From contig CAZYZX010000001.1 in NCBI GenBank assembly GCA_964652025.1, positions 310,001-374,000 of the forward strand: DNA of 64,000 nt, written 5' to 3'. The DNA comes from JAEXOD01 sp964652025 (GTDB lineage: Bacteria > Bacteroidota > Ignavibacteria > Ignavibacteriales > Melioribacteraceae). The position numbers and the translations under genes are program-made. Of the stretch, positions 24,539-33,495 are shown one piece after another; the stretch's first letter is position 1; each line of letters starts with the position of its first letter. Below the pieces are notes generated by a model that did not search any database, was not told the DNA's origin, and saw nothing but the letters and a program-made list of their open reading frames with translations.

Positions 24539-25804
24539 ATGGATAAGTTTGTTATTAATGGCGGTAAAAAATTAATTGGTAGAGTTAAAGTTAGTGGTGC
24601 AAAAAACTCTTCTTTAGCATTAATACCTGCTTCGTTATTAAATAGAGGAGTTAATATTTTTCATAATACTCCAGAGGTAAATGATATATTTACAATGAAT
24701 AAATTATTAATGAATCTTGGTGCTGAGGTAACTTTTAAGGATTACACATTAAAAATTGATACAAGTGGTATCAATAACCAAGTTGCACCATACGAGCAAG
24801 TAAAAAAAATGCGTGCTTCTGTTTATGTATTAGGTCCATTACTTTCAAAATATGGATATGCAAAGGTTTCTTTACCAGGTGGTTGCGCATGGGGTCCAAG
24901 ACCAATTAATTTGCATTTAGAAGCTATGAAAAAACTTGGTGCAAGCATAGATTTGGAAGAAGGATATATTATTGCTAAAGCTAATAAATTGCACGGTGCT
25001 ACAATCAATTTTGATATATCTTCTGTAGGTGCAACTGGTAATGCTTTAATGGCTGCTGTTATGGCTAAAGGAACAACATTAATTACCAATGCTGCTACAG
25101 AGCCCGAAATTACTTTGCTTGCCAATTACCTTGTAAAAATGGGTGCTAAAATTAATGGAATTGGCACAAAAGTTTTAGAAATTGAAGGAGTAGATGAATT
25201 AAATGCATCTGAAATTTCTAACATTGGAGATAGAATTGAAGCAGGTACATTGTTAATTGCTGGAGCTATTACAAAAGGAAATGTTGAAATAGAATATGAT
25301 GAACCTGCCAATATTTTAAGTATTACAGAAAAGCTAATTAATACGGGTTGTGATGTTAAAATTAATAATAACATTATCTCTGTAGACGCTAGAAATAATG
25401 ACCTTAAGAGTGTAGATGTTATAACGAATATATTCCCCGGATTTCCAACAGATATGCAGGCACAGTGGACTGCTTTAATGACTATTGCAAACGGTACTTC
25501 TACTATTACAGATACTATTTATTTTGATAGATTTAAACACGTTGATGAATTAAATAGATTGGGCGCAAACATTGAAGTTATTAAAAACTCTGCGGTAGTT
25601 AAAGGCGTTAAAAAACTAAAAGGTGCTAAAGTAATGTCTACAGATTTAAGAGCTAGTGCTTCTTTAGTTTTAGCCGGGTTGGCTGCAGAAGGTGTTACTG
25701 AAGTTTTAAGAATTTATCATCTTGATAGAGGTTATCAAAAGATTGAGGATAAATTAACTGCATTAGGTGCAGATATTACTAGGGTACCGACTTCGGAATT
25801 TTGA
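24539..25804 (+). CDS. murA: UDP-N-acetylglucosamine 1-carboxyvinyltransferase
   Basis: This 421-residue MurA catalyses the first committed step of peptidoglycan synthesis, adding enolpyruvyl from PEP to UDP-GlcNAc in the cytoplasm. Family motifs are present: INGGKKLIGRVKVSGAKNSS at the start, the catalytic Cys116 in LPGGCAWGPRPINLHL (equivalent to Cys115 of E. coli, the fosfomycin target), FPTDMQAQ, and DLRASASLVLAGLAAEG near the end. Length is normal. The ATG follows AAGGA and lies 7 bases after the Ser/Thr-kinase gene. The following 194 bases are AT-rich with no gene. Confidence 0.97.
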   Translation: MDKFVINGGKKLIGRVKVSGAKNSSLALIPASLLNRGVNIFHNTPEVNDIFTMNKLLMNLGAEVTFKDYTLKIDTSGINNQVAPYEQVKKMRASVYVLGPLLSKYGYAKVSLPGGCAWGPRPINLHLEAMKKLGASIDLEEGYIIAKANKLHGATINFDISSVGATGNALMAAVMAKGTTLITNAATEPEITLLANYLVKMGAKINGIGTKVLEIEGVDELNASEISNIGDRIEAGTLLIAGAITKGNVEIEYDEPANILSITEKLINTGCDVKINNNIISVDARNNDLKSVDVITNIFPGFPTDMQAQWTALMTIANGTSTITDTIYFDRFKHVDELNRLGANIEVIKNSAVVKGVKKLKGAKVMSTDLRASASLVLAGLAAEGVTEVLRIYHLDRGYQKIEDKLTALGADITRVPTSEF

Positions 25805-25998
25805 TGATTTAACAAAAATATTTCGTAAAATTCAATTTCTTTATTATTTTCATTTATTTTAAGGTAAAAATAAAAAATTTTTACTTTAATATATAAAATT
25901 TAATTTGATAGTTAAATAAATTAAAAGAGAAATATTGAACATTTAAAGCATTTATTTTTGTTTATTTATGGTTAGTAAAAAATTATTGCGAGTTACAT

Positions 25999-27393
25999 TT
26001 GAAAATAAATAAAATTGTTAAAACCAATATTTATAATAAGTTAAAAAAAATTGCAAAAGAAGAAGATGTTAAAATATTTGTTGTTGGAGGTTATGTTCGT
26101 GATATTTTAATGAAGAGAAATACTAAAAATGATATTGATATAATGGTAGTTGGAGATGGGACAAGATTTGCAGAAGTTGCTGCTAAAAAATTGGGTATTA
26201 AACATATAGATATTTTTAAAAATTTTGGAACAGCACATTTTGTATATCGAGGACTAAATTTTGAATTTGTTGGTGCAAGAAAAGAATCTTATAACTTTAC
26301 AAGTAGAAAGCCAATTGTGGAAAGGGGGACATTTGTTGATGATATTTTTAGAAGAGACTTTACAATAAACACATTGGCAGTTTCTTTAAATGAGGAAAAT
26401 TTTGGAGAGCTAATTGATTTACTAAATGGATTAGCAGATATAGAAAATAAAATAATCAAAACTCCATTAAATCCAGAAGAAACCTTTAGTGATGATCCTT
26501 TAAGAATTTTACGAGCCTTTAGATTTGCAAGCCAGCTAAATTTTACCATTGATGAAAGTATAATAAAAGCAGCAAATTTAATGGCAGAAAGATTAAAAAT
26601 AGTTTCACAAGAAAGAATAACAGATGAGTTTTTAAAGATTATAAATTCCGATAAACCCTCAATAGGATTAATCTATTTATATAAAACAGGTGTGTTAAAA
26701 GTTATATTTCCAGAAATTGATAACTTAGGAGGTGTTGAGCAAAGACAAGATTATCACCATAAAGATGTATTTTATCACACTTGTAAAGTTGTAGATAATA
26801 TTTCCAAAGTAACAAATAATACTTGGTTACGAATTGCAGCATTGCTACACGATGTTGCAAAACCTGCTACTAAAAAATTTATTGATGGCATTGGCTGGAC
26901 TTTCCATGGACATGAAGAAATTGGGGCTAGGATGATTAAAGGGATTTTTAGAAAAATGAGATTTCCTTTTAATCAAATAGATTATGTTGAAAAATTAGTA
27001 AGATTACACCTTAGACCAATGGCTTTAGTTAATGAATCTGTAACAGACTCTGCAATTAGAAGATTAATTGTGCAGGCAGGCGATGCTTTAGATGATTTAA
27101 TTACTTTATGCAGAGCAGATATTACAAGTCATAATCCAGAAAAAGTTGATAAATTTTTAGAGAACTATGAAATTGTTGTAAAAAAAATAAAAGAAGTAGA
27201 AGAAAAAGATAAATTAAGAGCCTTTAAATGCCCAGTTGATGGTAAAATAATTATGGATACATGTAATTTAAAGCCTTCACCAAAAGTGGGAATGATTAAA
27301 AATGCAATTGAAGAAGCAATTTTGGAGGGGAAAATTGCAAACAATTTTGATGCTGCTTACGAATATTTATTATCTATTAAAGATAATTTCTAA
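25999..27393 (+). CDS. CCA-adding-type tRNA nucleotidyltransferase with HD domain
   Basis: This 464-residue class II nucleotidyltransferase has the poly(A) polymerase/CCA-adding head: VVGGYVRDILM, the metal-binding pair NDIDIM, and RRDFTINTLA, followed by ETFSDDPLRILRAFRFASQL. A C-terminal HD phosphohydrolase-like domain (AALLHDVAKP, HGHEEIGA) occupies about 250-400. The tRNA genes in the window lack encoded CCA, so a CCA-adding role is likely, though A-adding or poly(A) polymerase activity cannot be excluded by sequence reading. The best start is TTG at 25999, since no ATG occurs before the conserved GGYVRD motif; the ribosome-binding site is weak. Confidence 0.9.
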   Translation: MKINKIVKTNIYNKLKKIAKEEDVKIFVVGGYVRDILMKRNTKNDIDIMVVGDGTRFAEVAAKKLGIKHIDIFKNFGTAHFVYRGLNFEFVGARKESYNFTSRKPIVERGTFVDDIFRRDFTINTLAVSLNEENFGELIDLLNGLADIENKIIKTPLNPEETFSDDPLRILRAFRFASQLNFTIDESIIKAANLMAERLKIVSQERITDEFLKIINSDKPSIGLIYLYKTGVLKVIFPEIDNLGGVEQRQDYHHKDVFYHTCKVVDNISKVTNNTWLRIAALLHDVAKPATKKFIDGIGWTFHGHEEIGARMIKGIFRKMRFPFNQIDYVEKLVRLHLRPMALVNESVTDSAIRRLIVQAGDALDDLITLCRADITSHNPEKVDKFLENYEIVVKKIKEVEEKDKLRAFKCPVDGKIIMDTCNLKPSPKVGMIKNAIEEAILEGKIANNFDAAYEYLLSIKDNF

Positions 27394-27477
27394 ATTAATT
27401 TAAAATATTTTTAAACCTTTTCCTTTTTGTAACGTCATAATTAATAGAAAATAAATTTTTTCAATTTAGGAGAAAAA

Positions 27478-28821
27478 ATGAAATTTAAACTTGTTTTAAT
27501 TTTAACGCTATTACTTAATACTTATAATTTTGCACAAACAAAATTAACTTTGAATGATGCCATAAAAATTGCTTTACAAAAAAATAGCAATGTAGTAAAA
27601 TTTTCCAATAATTTAGAAGCCGATAAAAGCAGCATTAAAAGTTCTTATGGTAATTTTTTACCTAATTTAGGAGTTAGCGGAAGTTGGAATTGGAAAAAAG
27701 TTCAAGATAATGGAACTACTCAGTTAAACGAATTTGGTGATTACGTTGGAAGACCAGAAACCTCAATTGATAGCAGAAGCTACGGGGTAAGTGCTGGTGG
27801 TAGTTGGAATATTTTTGATGGACTTTCGTCATTTGCAAATTTGGATAGAAGCAAAAATAATTATATGGCTGCGCGCTATAATTTAGAAAAATTAAAACAA
27901 GATATCGTTTATCAAACAACTGACTATTATTATACGGTATTAAACACAAAAAAAATGTTAGAAGTTAGGGAAGAAAACTTAAAGTATAATAAATTATTAT
28001 TAGAAACAATTAAAGAAAGAAATAGACTTGGTGCAGTTGCAATAGCAGATGTATACGCACAACAAGTGCAATATGGTAATGCAGAGCTTTTACAAATTCA
28101 AGCAGCAAACGATTATGAAACTGCAAAAATTAATTTATTAAATTTTCTTTCTTTAGATGTATTGCAGGATTATGATTTTGAAATTCCATTTGATGAAAGT
28201 AATATTGATACAAAAGCAACAATTTTAGAATTTGATAATTTAAATGAAATGATTAACGAAGCATTAAATGGAAGAGCTGACTATAAAGGACAAAAATATG
28301 CTTTACAAAGTGCGTTTAATAATATAACAATAGCTAAAAGTGGATTATACCCAAGCCTTTCTGGTAACTATTCATTTTCTACAAATGCAGTTAATTTAAA
28401 TGATTTATTTGATAGAAAAATTTACTCTGTAGGATTATCATTAAATTTACCTATTTTTAATGGCTGGTCTACAGAAAGTGCAATAGAGCAGGCAGAAATA
28501 CAAGCTAAAAATAGCAAAGAAGATTTGTTGGCTTTAGAAAGAAAAATTAAAATAGAAATTAAGCAAAGTTATCAAGATTTATTAGCAGCTGGAAAACAAC
28601 TTGATGTAAGTTCAAAAAATGTAATATCTGCAGAAGAAAATAGAAAATTATTTAACGAAAAATATTTATTAGGTGGATGCACTATTTTAGATGTTATGCA
28701 GGCAGATAAAAATTATGTTGATGCAAAAAGAGCATATGTAGATGCAGAGTTTATGTTCTTTAAAGCAAAAGATAAATTAATAAATGCTATTGGTAAATTA
28801 GATTATAAAAAATATGAATAA
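27478..28821 (+). CDS. TolC family outer-membrane efflux protein
   Basis: This 447-residue exported protein has a signal peptide (MKFKLVLILTLLLNTYNFAQ) and the two-fold repeated helical/beta-strand structure of TolC-type channels. Typical features are the opening LTLNDAIKIALQKNSNVVKF, the coiled-coil helices (about 120-210 and 330-415) and the strand motifs YGVSAGGSWNIFDG and YSVGLSLNLPIFNGW. It forms the outer-membrane exit duct of a tripartite pump. TTAGGAGAAAAA precedes the ATG. It is the first gene of an operon with a MacA-like adaptor, an ABC ATPase and two FtsX-type permeases, so it most likely exports a macrolide-, peptide- or lipid-like substrate with them. Confidence 0.92.
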   Translation: MKFKLVLILTLLLNTYNFAQTKLTLNDAIKIALQKNSNVVKFSNNLEADKSSIKSSYGNFLPNLGVSGSWNWKKVQDNGTTQLNEFGDYVGRPETSIDSRSYGVSAGGSWNIFDGLSSFANLDRSKNNYMAARYNLEKLKQDIVYQTTDYYYTVLNTKKMLEVREENLKYNKLLLETIKERNRLGAVAIADVYAQQVQYGNAELLQIQAANDYETAKINLLNFLSLDVLQDYDFEIPFDESNIDTKATILEFDNLNEMINEALNGRADYKGQKYALQSAFNNITIAKSGLYPSLSGNYSFSTNAVNLNDLFDRKIYSVGLSLNLPIFNGWSTESAIEQAEIQAKNSKEDLLALERKIKIEIKQSYQDLLAAGKQLDVSSKNVISAEENRKLFNEKYLLGGCTILDVMQADKNYVDAKRAYVDAEFMFFKAKDKLINAIGKLDYKKYE

Positions 28822-28845
28822 AATTTTATTTAGGAGAAAACAATA

Positions 28846-30138
28846 ATGGGAAAAGCACAATCAAAAAAGAATCGAAAAAAACTTTTAGTATTTGGTGGAT
28901 TGGGAGTTTTATTATTGGCTGTTATTTTGATAATTGTTTTTAGTGGTCAAAAAGAACAAATAATAATGGTTCAAACAGAAAAAGTACAAAAAAGAACTAT
29001 TACACAAAAAGTTTCTGCAACCGGAAAAATTAATCCCGTTTACCAAGTTGTGTTAACACCAGAAGTAACAGGAGAGATTGTTGAACTTCCTATTAAAGAA
29101 GGTGACAAAGTTAAAAAAGGACAATTATTAATAAAAATTAAACCAGATATATACATTGCTCAAAGAAATAGAGCATTAGCAAGTTTAGAAGCAGCAAAAG
29201 CAGGTTTGGAAATTCAAAAAGCTAATTTAGATAGAGTTGAAAAAGAATATAAAAGAATACAAGGGTTATATGAAAAGAAATTAGCCAGTGACGCAGAATT
29301 AGAAAATGCAAAATCTATGTATTATCAAAGTTTAGGACAATTTCAATCTCAAAAATCTGCTATTATGCAAGCAGAAGAAACTTTGAAAGAACAGACTGAG
29401 CAATTAGCTAAAACAACAATTTACTCTCCCATTGATGGAACTGTTAGTGCACTAAATGTAGAATTAAGCGAAAGAGTATTAGGTAGTAGTTTTAGTCAAG
29501 GAACCAATTTAATGACCGTTGCAAACCTTAATTTAATGGAAGCAACTGTTGATGTTGATGAAAATGATGTTGTTTTAATTAGTATCGGGGATACGGCACG
29601 AGTTAAAATAGATGCATTTGGTGATAGAGAGTTTATTGGAACAGTTACACAAATAGGAAATAGTGCAAAATCAACAGGAGTTGGAACACAAGACCAAGTA
29701 GTAAATTTTGAAGTAAAAATCTTATTAAACACAGAGGGTGAAAATATTAGACCTGGGATGTCCTGCGATGCAGAAATAGAAACAGAAACAAAGTATAATG
29801 TTTGGTCAGTTCCTATTCAATGTGTAACTGCAAGAACAGCAGCTGGAAAAGTATTTAATGCAAATGGAAATACGAATGATGAAGGAGAAAATAAGGCTAA
29901 TGAAAATAAAAAGCAAAATAAACCAGATGAAGTAGTGTTTGTAATTTCCAACAATGTTGCAAAATTAACAAAAGTAAAAACTGGTATTAGTGATGATACA
30001 TATATAGAAATAAAGGAAGGTCTATCTGGAAATGAAGAGGTAGTAACTGGACCTTATAGAGCAATATCTAAAGAGTTAGAAGATAACGTTAAAGTTATGG
30101 TACAGAAAAAAGGGAAAGATAATACTTCTAAAAAATAG
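28846..30138 (+). CDS. MacA-like periplasmic adaptor (membrane fusion) protein
   Basis: This 430-residue protein has one N-terminal membrane helix (about 13-33), a biotinyl/lipoyl-like hairpin (GEIVELPIKEGDKVKKGQLL), a long alpha-helical coiled coil (about 100-190), and beta-barrel and membrane-proximal domains (DVDENDVVLISIGDTARVKI, IRPGMSCDAEI). It bridges the inner-membrane ABC transporter and the TolC-like channel. An Asn/Lys/Glu-rich insertion (about 342-362) sits near the C-terminus and looks like a flexible loop peculiar to this protein. AGGAGAAAAC precedes the ATG. It is 24 bases after the TolC gene and 10 bases before the ATPase gene. Confidence 0.92.
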   Translation: MGKAQSKKNRKKLLVFGGLGVLLLAVILIIVFSGQKEQIIMVQTEKVQKRTITQKVSATGKINPVYQVVLTPEVTGEIVELPIKEGDKVKKGQLLIKIKPDIYIAQRNRALASLEAAKAGLEIQKANLDRVEKEYKRIQGLYEKKLASDAELENAKSMYYQSLGQFQSQKSAIMQAEETLKEQTEQLAKTTIYSPIDGTVSALNVELSERVLGSSFSQGTNLMTVANLNLMEATVDVDENDVVLISIGDTARVKIDAFGDREFIGTVTQIGNSAKSTGVGTQDQVVNFEVKILLNTEGENIRPGMSCDAEIETETKYNVWSVPIQCVTARTAAGKVFNANGNTNDEGENKANENKKQNKPDEVVFVISNNVAKLTKVKTGISDDTYIEIKEGLSGNEEVVTGPYRAISKELEDNVKVMVQKKGKDNTSKK

Positions 30139-30148
30139 TGGATAGAAA

Positions 30149-30868
30149 ATGAACATAATAACAATAGAACATATAGCTAGAATATATCAAGTTGGAAGTG
30201 AAGAAGTATTTGCTTTGCGTGATGTATCGTTAAAAATAGATAAAAACGAATATGTAGCGATTATGGGGCCTAGTGGTTCTGGTAAAACAACCTTAATGAA
30301 TATATTAGGATGTTTAGATACTCCAACAAAAGGGTTGTATAATTTCAATGGTTTAAATGTTAGTGACATGAATGATAACGAGTTAGCTACAATTCGCAAT
30401 AAAGAAATAGGTTTTGTATTTCAAACTTTCAATTTGCTTCCAAGGTCAAATGCACTGCATAATGTAGAATTACCATTAATATATGCTGGTGTTAAAGCTA
30501 ATGAAAGGAAAGAACGAGCAATAGAAGCTCTAACTCAAGTAGGACTTGCTGATAGAATGCTACATAAACCTAATGAACTTTCAGGTGGTCAAAGGCAAAG
30601 AGTTGCAATTGCAAGAGCTTTAGTTACAAATCCTTCTATTATTTTGGCTGATGAACCCACTGGTAACTTAGACTCTAAAACTGGTGAAGACATAATGTAT
30701 CTTTTTCATGAATTGCACCAAGCTGGTAATACTATTATTTTAGTAACACACGAAGAATATATTGCTGAACATGCTGCCAGAATTATTAGAATTAAAGATG
30801 GTTTAATAGAGCGAGATGAACCTTTTCCTAAAAGAGTAATTCCAGTTAAAAGAGAAAGTATTATTTAA
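30149..30868 (+). CDS. MacB/LolD-type ABC transporter ATPase
   Basis: This 239-residue ATPase has intact nucleotide-binding motifs: Walker A GPSGSGKTT (about 41-49), Q-loop FVFQTFNLLPRSNALHNVELP, signature LSGGQRQRVAIARAL and Walker B IILADEPTGNLD, followed by the H-loop LVTHEEYIAEHA. The sequence is of the MacB/LolD class, which energises mechanotransmission rather than import. It lacks a fused permease; permease function is supplied by the next two genes. It is located in the cytoplasm bound to those permeases. Confidence 0.95.
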   Translation: MNIITIEHIARIYQVGSEEVFALRDVSLKIDKNEYVAIMGPSGSGKTTLMNILGCLDTPTKGLYNFNGLNVSDMNDNELATIRNKEIGFVFQTFNLLPRSNALHNVELPLIYAGVKANERKERAIEALTQVGLADRMLHKPNELSGGQRQRVAIARALVTNPSIILADEPTGNLDSKTGEDIMYLFHELHQAGNTIILVTHEEYIAEHAARIIRIKDGLIERDEPFPKRVIPVKRESII

Positions 30869-30879
30869 TTAAGGTTATT

Positions 30880-32121
30880 ATGAAAAATTATTTTTTTGAA
30901 CTAAAAGAAGGATTAATGATTTCCTTACGTGCTATTAAAGCAAATAAAGTAAGGTCTGTTTTAACTACTTTAGGAATAGTTATTGGTGTAGCAAGCGTTG
31001 TGTTAATGTCTACAGCAATTAAAGGGATTAATCAGTCTTTTCAAAAAGGTGTTAGTTCTTTAGGTTCTGATAATTTATATATTGATAAATGGGAATGGTT
31101 TAATAATGATGTTCCTTGGTGGAAAATTAGAAACCGAAAGAATATTAAATTAGATGATTACTTTAAATATAAAGAACGTGCCAAACTACCTGTTGCCAGT
31201 GCACCCACTGTATGGACAACTCAAACAGTTAAATATGGCTTAGAATCATTAGAATTTATTTTTGTTCAAGGTACTACATACGATTATATAAATACAACAA
31301 ATTTATCTTTTACGCATGGTAGATTTTTTAATGAACTTGAAAGTAATGGGTCTAGAAATGTATGTGTAATAGGAAGTGAGATAAATAAAAAGCTTTTCCC
31401 AAGAGATGATGGGTTAGACAAAATTATAGAAATAAAAGGAATAAAGTTTAAAGTTGTTGGTATTTTAGAAGAACAAGGTAGCTACATAATGGGTAGTTTT
31501 AATCCAGATAATCAAGTGTTTATTCCTATAGAAAATATATTTAAATATTATCAAAGTGCAGATAGTAGAAGTATAACAATTAATGTAAGAGCCCCGAATA
31601 GCCAATCTGTGGAGGATGTGAAAGAAGAAGCTATAGGAATAATGAGGCAGATTAGGGGATTAAAATATAACGAACCTGATGATTTTTCCATTAATCAACA
31701 GGAAGGATTACTTAATACAATCAATAGCACTGTTGGTGTTATAGAAATTGCGGGGCTTTTGATAACAGGACTTTCATTATTTGTTGGTGCGATAGGAATT
31801 ATGAATATAATGTTTGTTTCTGTTAAAGAACGAACTAAAGAAATTGGAATTAGAAAAGCAATTGGTGCTAAAAGACGAACAATTTTAACTCAGTTTATTA
31901 CAGAATCTGTGATTATTTGTTTAATTGGTGGTTTTATCGGTCTTTTAGTTGCAATAATTGGTGTAAAGATAATTGAGCAGTATGATTTTCCAGTAAGTTT
32001 AGAAATAGATGCGTTTTTGTTAGCATTAAGTATATCACTGTTAACTGGTATAATATCCGGATTTTCTCCTGCATATACTGCTGCAAAGTTAGACCCTGTA
32101 GAAGCTTTGAGGTATGAATAA
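30880..32121 (+). CDS. MacB/FtsX-type ABC transporter permease (first of tandem pair)
   Basis: This 413-residue permease has the MacB topology: one N-terminal membrane helix (about 20-42) followed by a large periplasmic domain (about 45-280) and three C-terminal helices forming the FtsX domain (about 285-410). The family motifs are RSVLTTLGIVIGVASVVLM, MNIMFVSVKERTKEIGIRKAIGAKRR and the ending PAYTAAKLDPVEALRYE. Its stop overlaps the ATG of the next permease by one base (TAATG), so the two are translationally coupled and probably form a heterodimer with two copies of the upstream ATPase. Confidence 0.93.
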   Translation: MKNYFFELKEGLMISLRAIKANKVRSVLTTLGIVIGVASVVLMSTAIKGINQSFQKGVSSLGSDNLYIDKWEWFNNDVPWWKIRNRKNIKLDDYFKYKERAKLPVASAPTVWTTQTVKYGLESLEFIFVQGTTYDYINTTNLSFTHGRFFNELESNGSRNVCVIGSEINKKLFPRDDGLDKIIEIKGIKFKVVGILEEQGSYIMGSFNPDNQVFIPIENIFKYYQSADSRSITINVRAPNSQSVEDVKEEAIGIMRQIRGLKYNEPDDFSINQQEGLLNTINSTVGVIEIAGLLITGLSLFVGAIGIMNIMFVSVKERTKEIGIRKAIGAKRRTILTQFITESVIICLIGGFIGLLVAIIGVKIIEQYDFPVSLEIDAFLLALSISLLTGIISGFSPAYTAAKLDPVEALRYE

Positions 32122-33353
32122 TGAGATTATTAGAAATATTAAAAATGGCTTTAAGCTCTTTACGAGCTAATAAATTAAGGTCTTCTTTAACAATTTTAGG
32201 AATTGTTGTAGGTATTTTTTCAATAATAGCTATTAGCACCGTTATTGCGATGCTACAAAAAAGTATTGAAGAAGGCGTTTCGGAACTTAGCAAAAATACT
32301 TTTCAAATTCAAAAATGGCCTGCTGTTAGAACTGGTGGACCAGGTGAGTGGGCAAAAATTAGAAATCGTAAAGATATAACTATTGAAGAGTTTTTTGCCT
32401 TAAAGGAAAAATTGACTGAAACCTCTAATATTGGTGCTGAACTATGGAATGGTGGTAAAATTGTTAAATATTTTGGAGAAGAAACTAACCCTAATGTTAA
32501 TTTAGGAGGATGTACACCCGAGGCTTTTGCTAATAATGATTGGATAGTTAAAGATGGTAGGGACTTTAATTATAATGATTATCATTCTGCTCAAAGAATT
32601 ATTGTTTTAGGGGCTGATGTTGCTGCAAAATTGTTTAAATCCATACACCCGGTAGGGCAATATGTTAAAGTTGATGGACACAAACTATTAGTCGTTGGTG
32701 TTCTAGATAGAAAAGGGGAGTTTTTTGGTCAAAGTCAGGATAATTTTGCTTTAATTCCTCTTTCTACTTTTTTTACATTTTATGGTAAAAATAGTGGAAG
32801 TATTAATATAACTGTCCGTGCGCATGATGAAAAATCTTATTATGATTTAGTTGAAAAAGCAGAGGGGTATATGCGTACAATACGCAAAGTTCCTGCTGGT
32901 AAAGAAAATGATTTTGATATTAGAACTAATGAAAATGTGCTAAAGCAAATTAATGATATAACTTCTGGGGTTAGAATAGGTGCAATAGTTATTGCGGGCA
33001 TTGCACTTTTGGCTGCTGGAATTGGCATTATGAATATAATGCTTGTTAGTGTAACGGAAAGGACTAAAGAAATTGGCATTAGAAAAGCTATTGGAGCTAA
33101 AAAAAGTAATATATTAGTCCAATTTTTAATAGAAGCAATTGTTCTATCGTTATTAGGTGGTATAATTGGAATTATTTTAGGAGTATCAGTAGGTAATCTT
33201 GCCGGTTCATTTCTTAATGCTGTTGCAACAATTCCTATTGATTCAGTATTAGTGGGTGTAGGGTTATGTATTTTTATTGGTGTAATATTTGGAACTTACC
33301 CAGCCTATAAAGCCGCTAATTTGGATCCTATTGAAGCTTTACGTTATGAATAA
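32121..33353 (+). CDS. MacB/FtsX-type ABC transporter permease (second of tandem pair)
   Basis: This 410-residue permease is a paralogue of the preceding one, with the same plan: N-terminal helix (RSSLTILGIVVGIFSIIAI), periplasmic domain, and C-terminal FtsX helices (MNIMLVSVTERTKEIGIRKAIGAKKS, ending PAYKAANLDPIEALRYE). The periplasmic domains of the two differ much more than the membrane parts, which suggests that each contributes a different face to substrate or adaptor binding. It closes the five-gene export operon; a hairpin follows at 33359. Confidence 0.93.
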   Translation: MRLLEILKMALSSLRANKLRSSLTILGIVVGIFSIIAISTVIAMLQKSIEEGVSELSKNTFQIQKWPAVRTGGPGEWAKIRNRKDITIEEFFALKEKLTETSNIGAELWNGGKIVKYFGEETNPNVNLGGCTPEAFANNDWIVKDGRDFNYNDYHSAQRIIVLGADVAAKLFKSIHPVGQYVKVDGHKLLVVGVLDRKGEFFGQSQDNFALIPLSTFFTFYGKNSGSINITVRAHDEKSYYDLVEKAEGYMRTIRKVPAGKENDFDIRTNENVLKQINDITSGVRIGAIVIAGIALLAAGIGIMNIMLVSVTERTKEIGIRKAIGAKKSNILVQFLIEAIVLSLLGGIIGIILGVSVGNLAGSFLNAVATIPIDSVLVGVGLCIFIGVIFGTYPAYKAANLDPIEALRYE

Positions 33354-33358
33354 TTTTT

Positions 33359-33391
33359 TACCTCTCCATTATAGGGAGAGGTATTTCTATT
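33359..33391 (+). terminator. Probable terminator after export operon
   Basis: TACCTCTCC (33359-33367) pairs perfectly with GGAGAGGTA (33375-33383) over a short loop. The tail (TTTCTATT) is only moderately T-rich. Confidence 0.55.
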
Positions 33392-33495
33392 ATGAATTAA
33401 ACTAAAAATATACCTTATTAATACCAATTTTTTATATTTTCTTAATTGTTTTTTTAATTAAATTAGAGTTTTAATTTAATTAATTTTGTAGTTAG

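Noticed and set aside
25805..25998. Gene or RNA between murA and the CCA-type enzyme
   Set aside because: The 194 bases are AT-rich with only short frames and no convincing structure.
33359..33383. Hairpin after the export operon as a repeat element
   Set aside because: Its stem and position fit a weak terminator, and no second copy was noticed.
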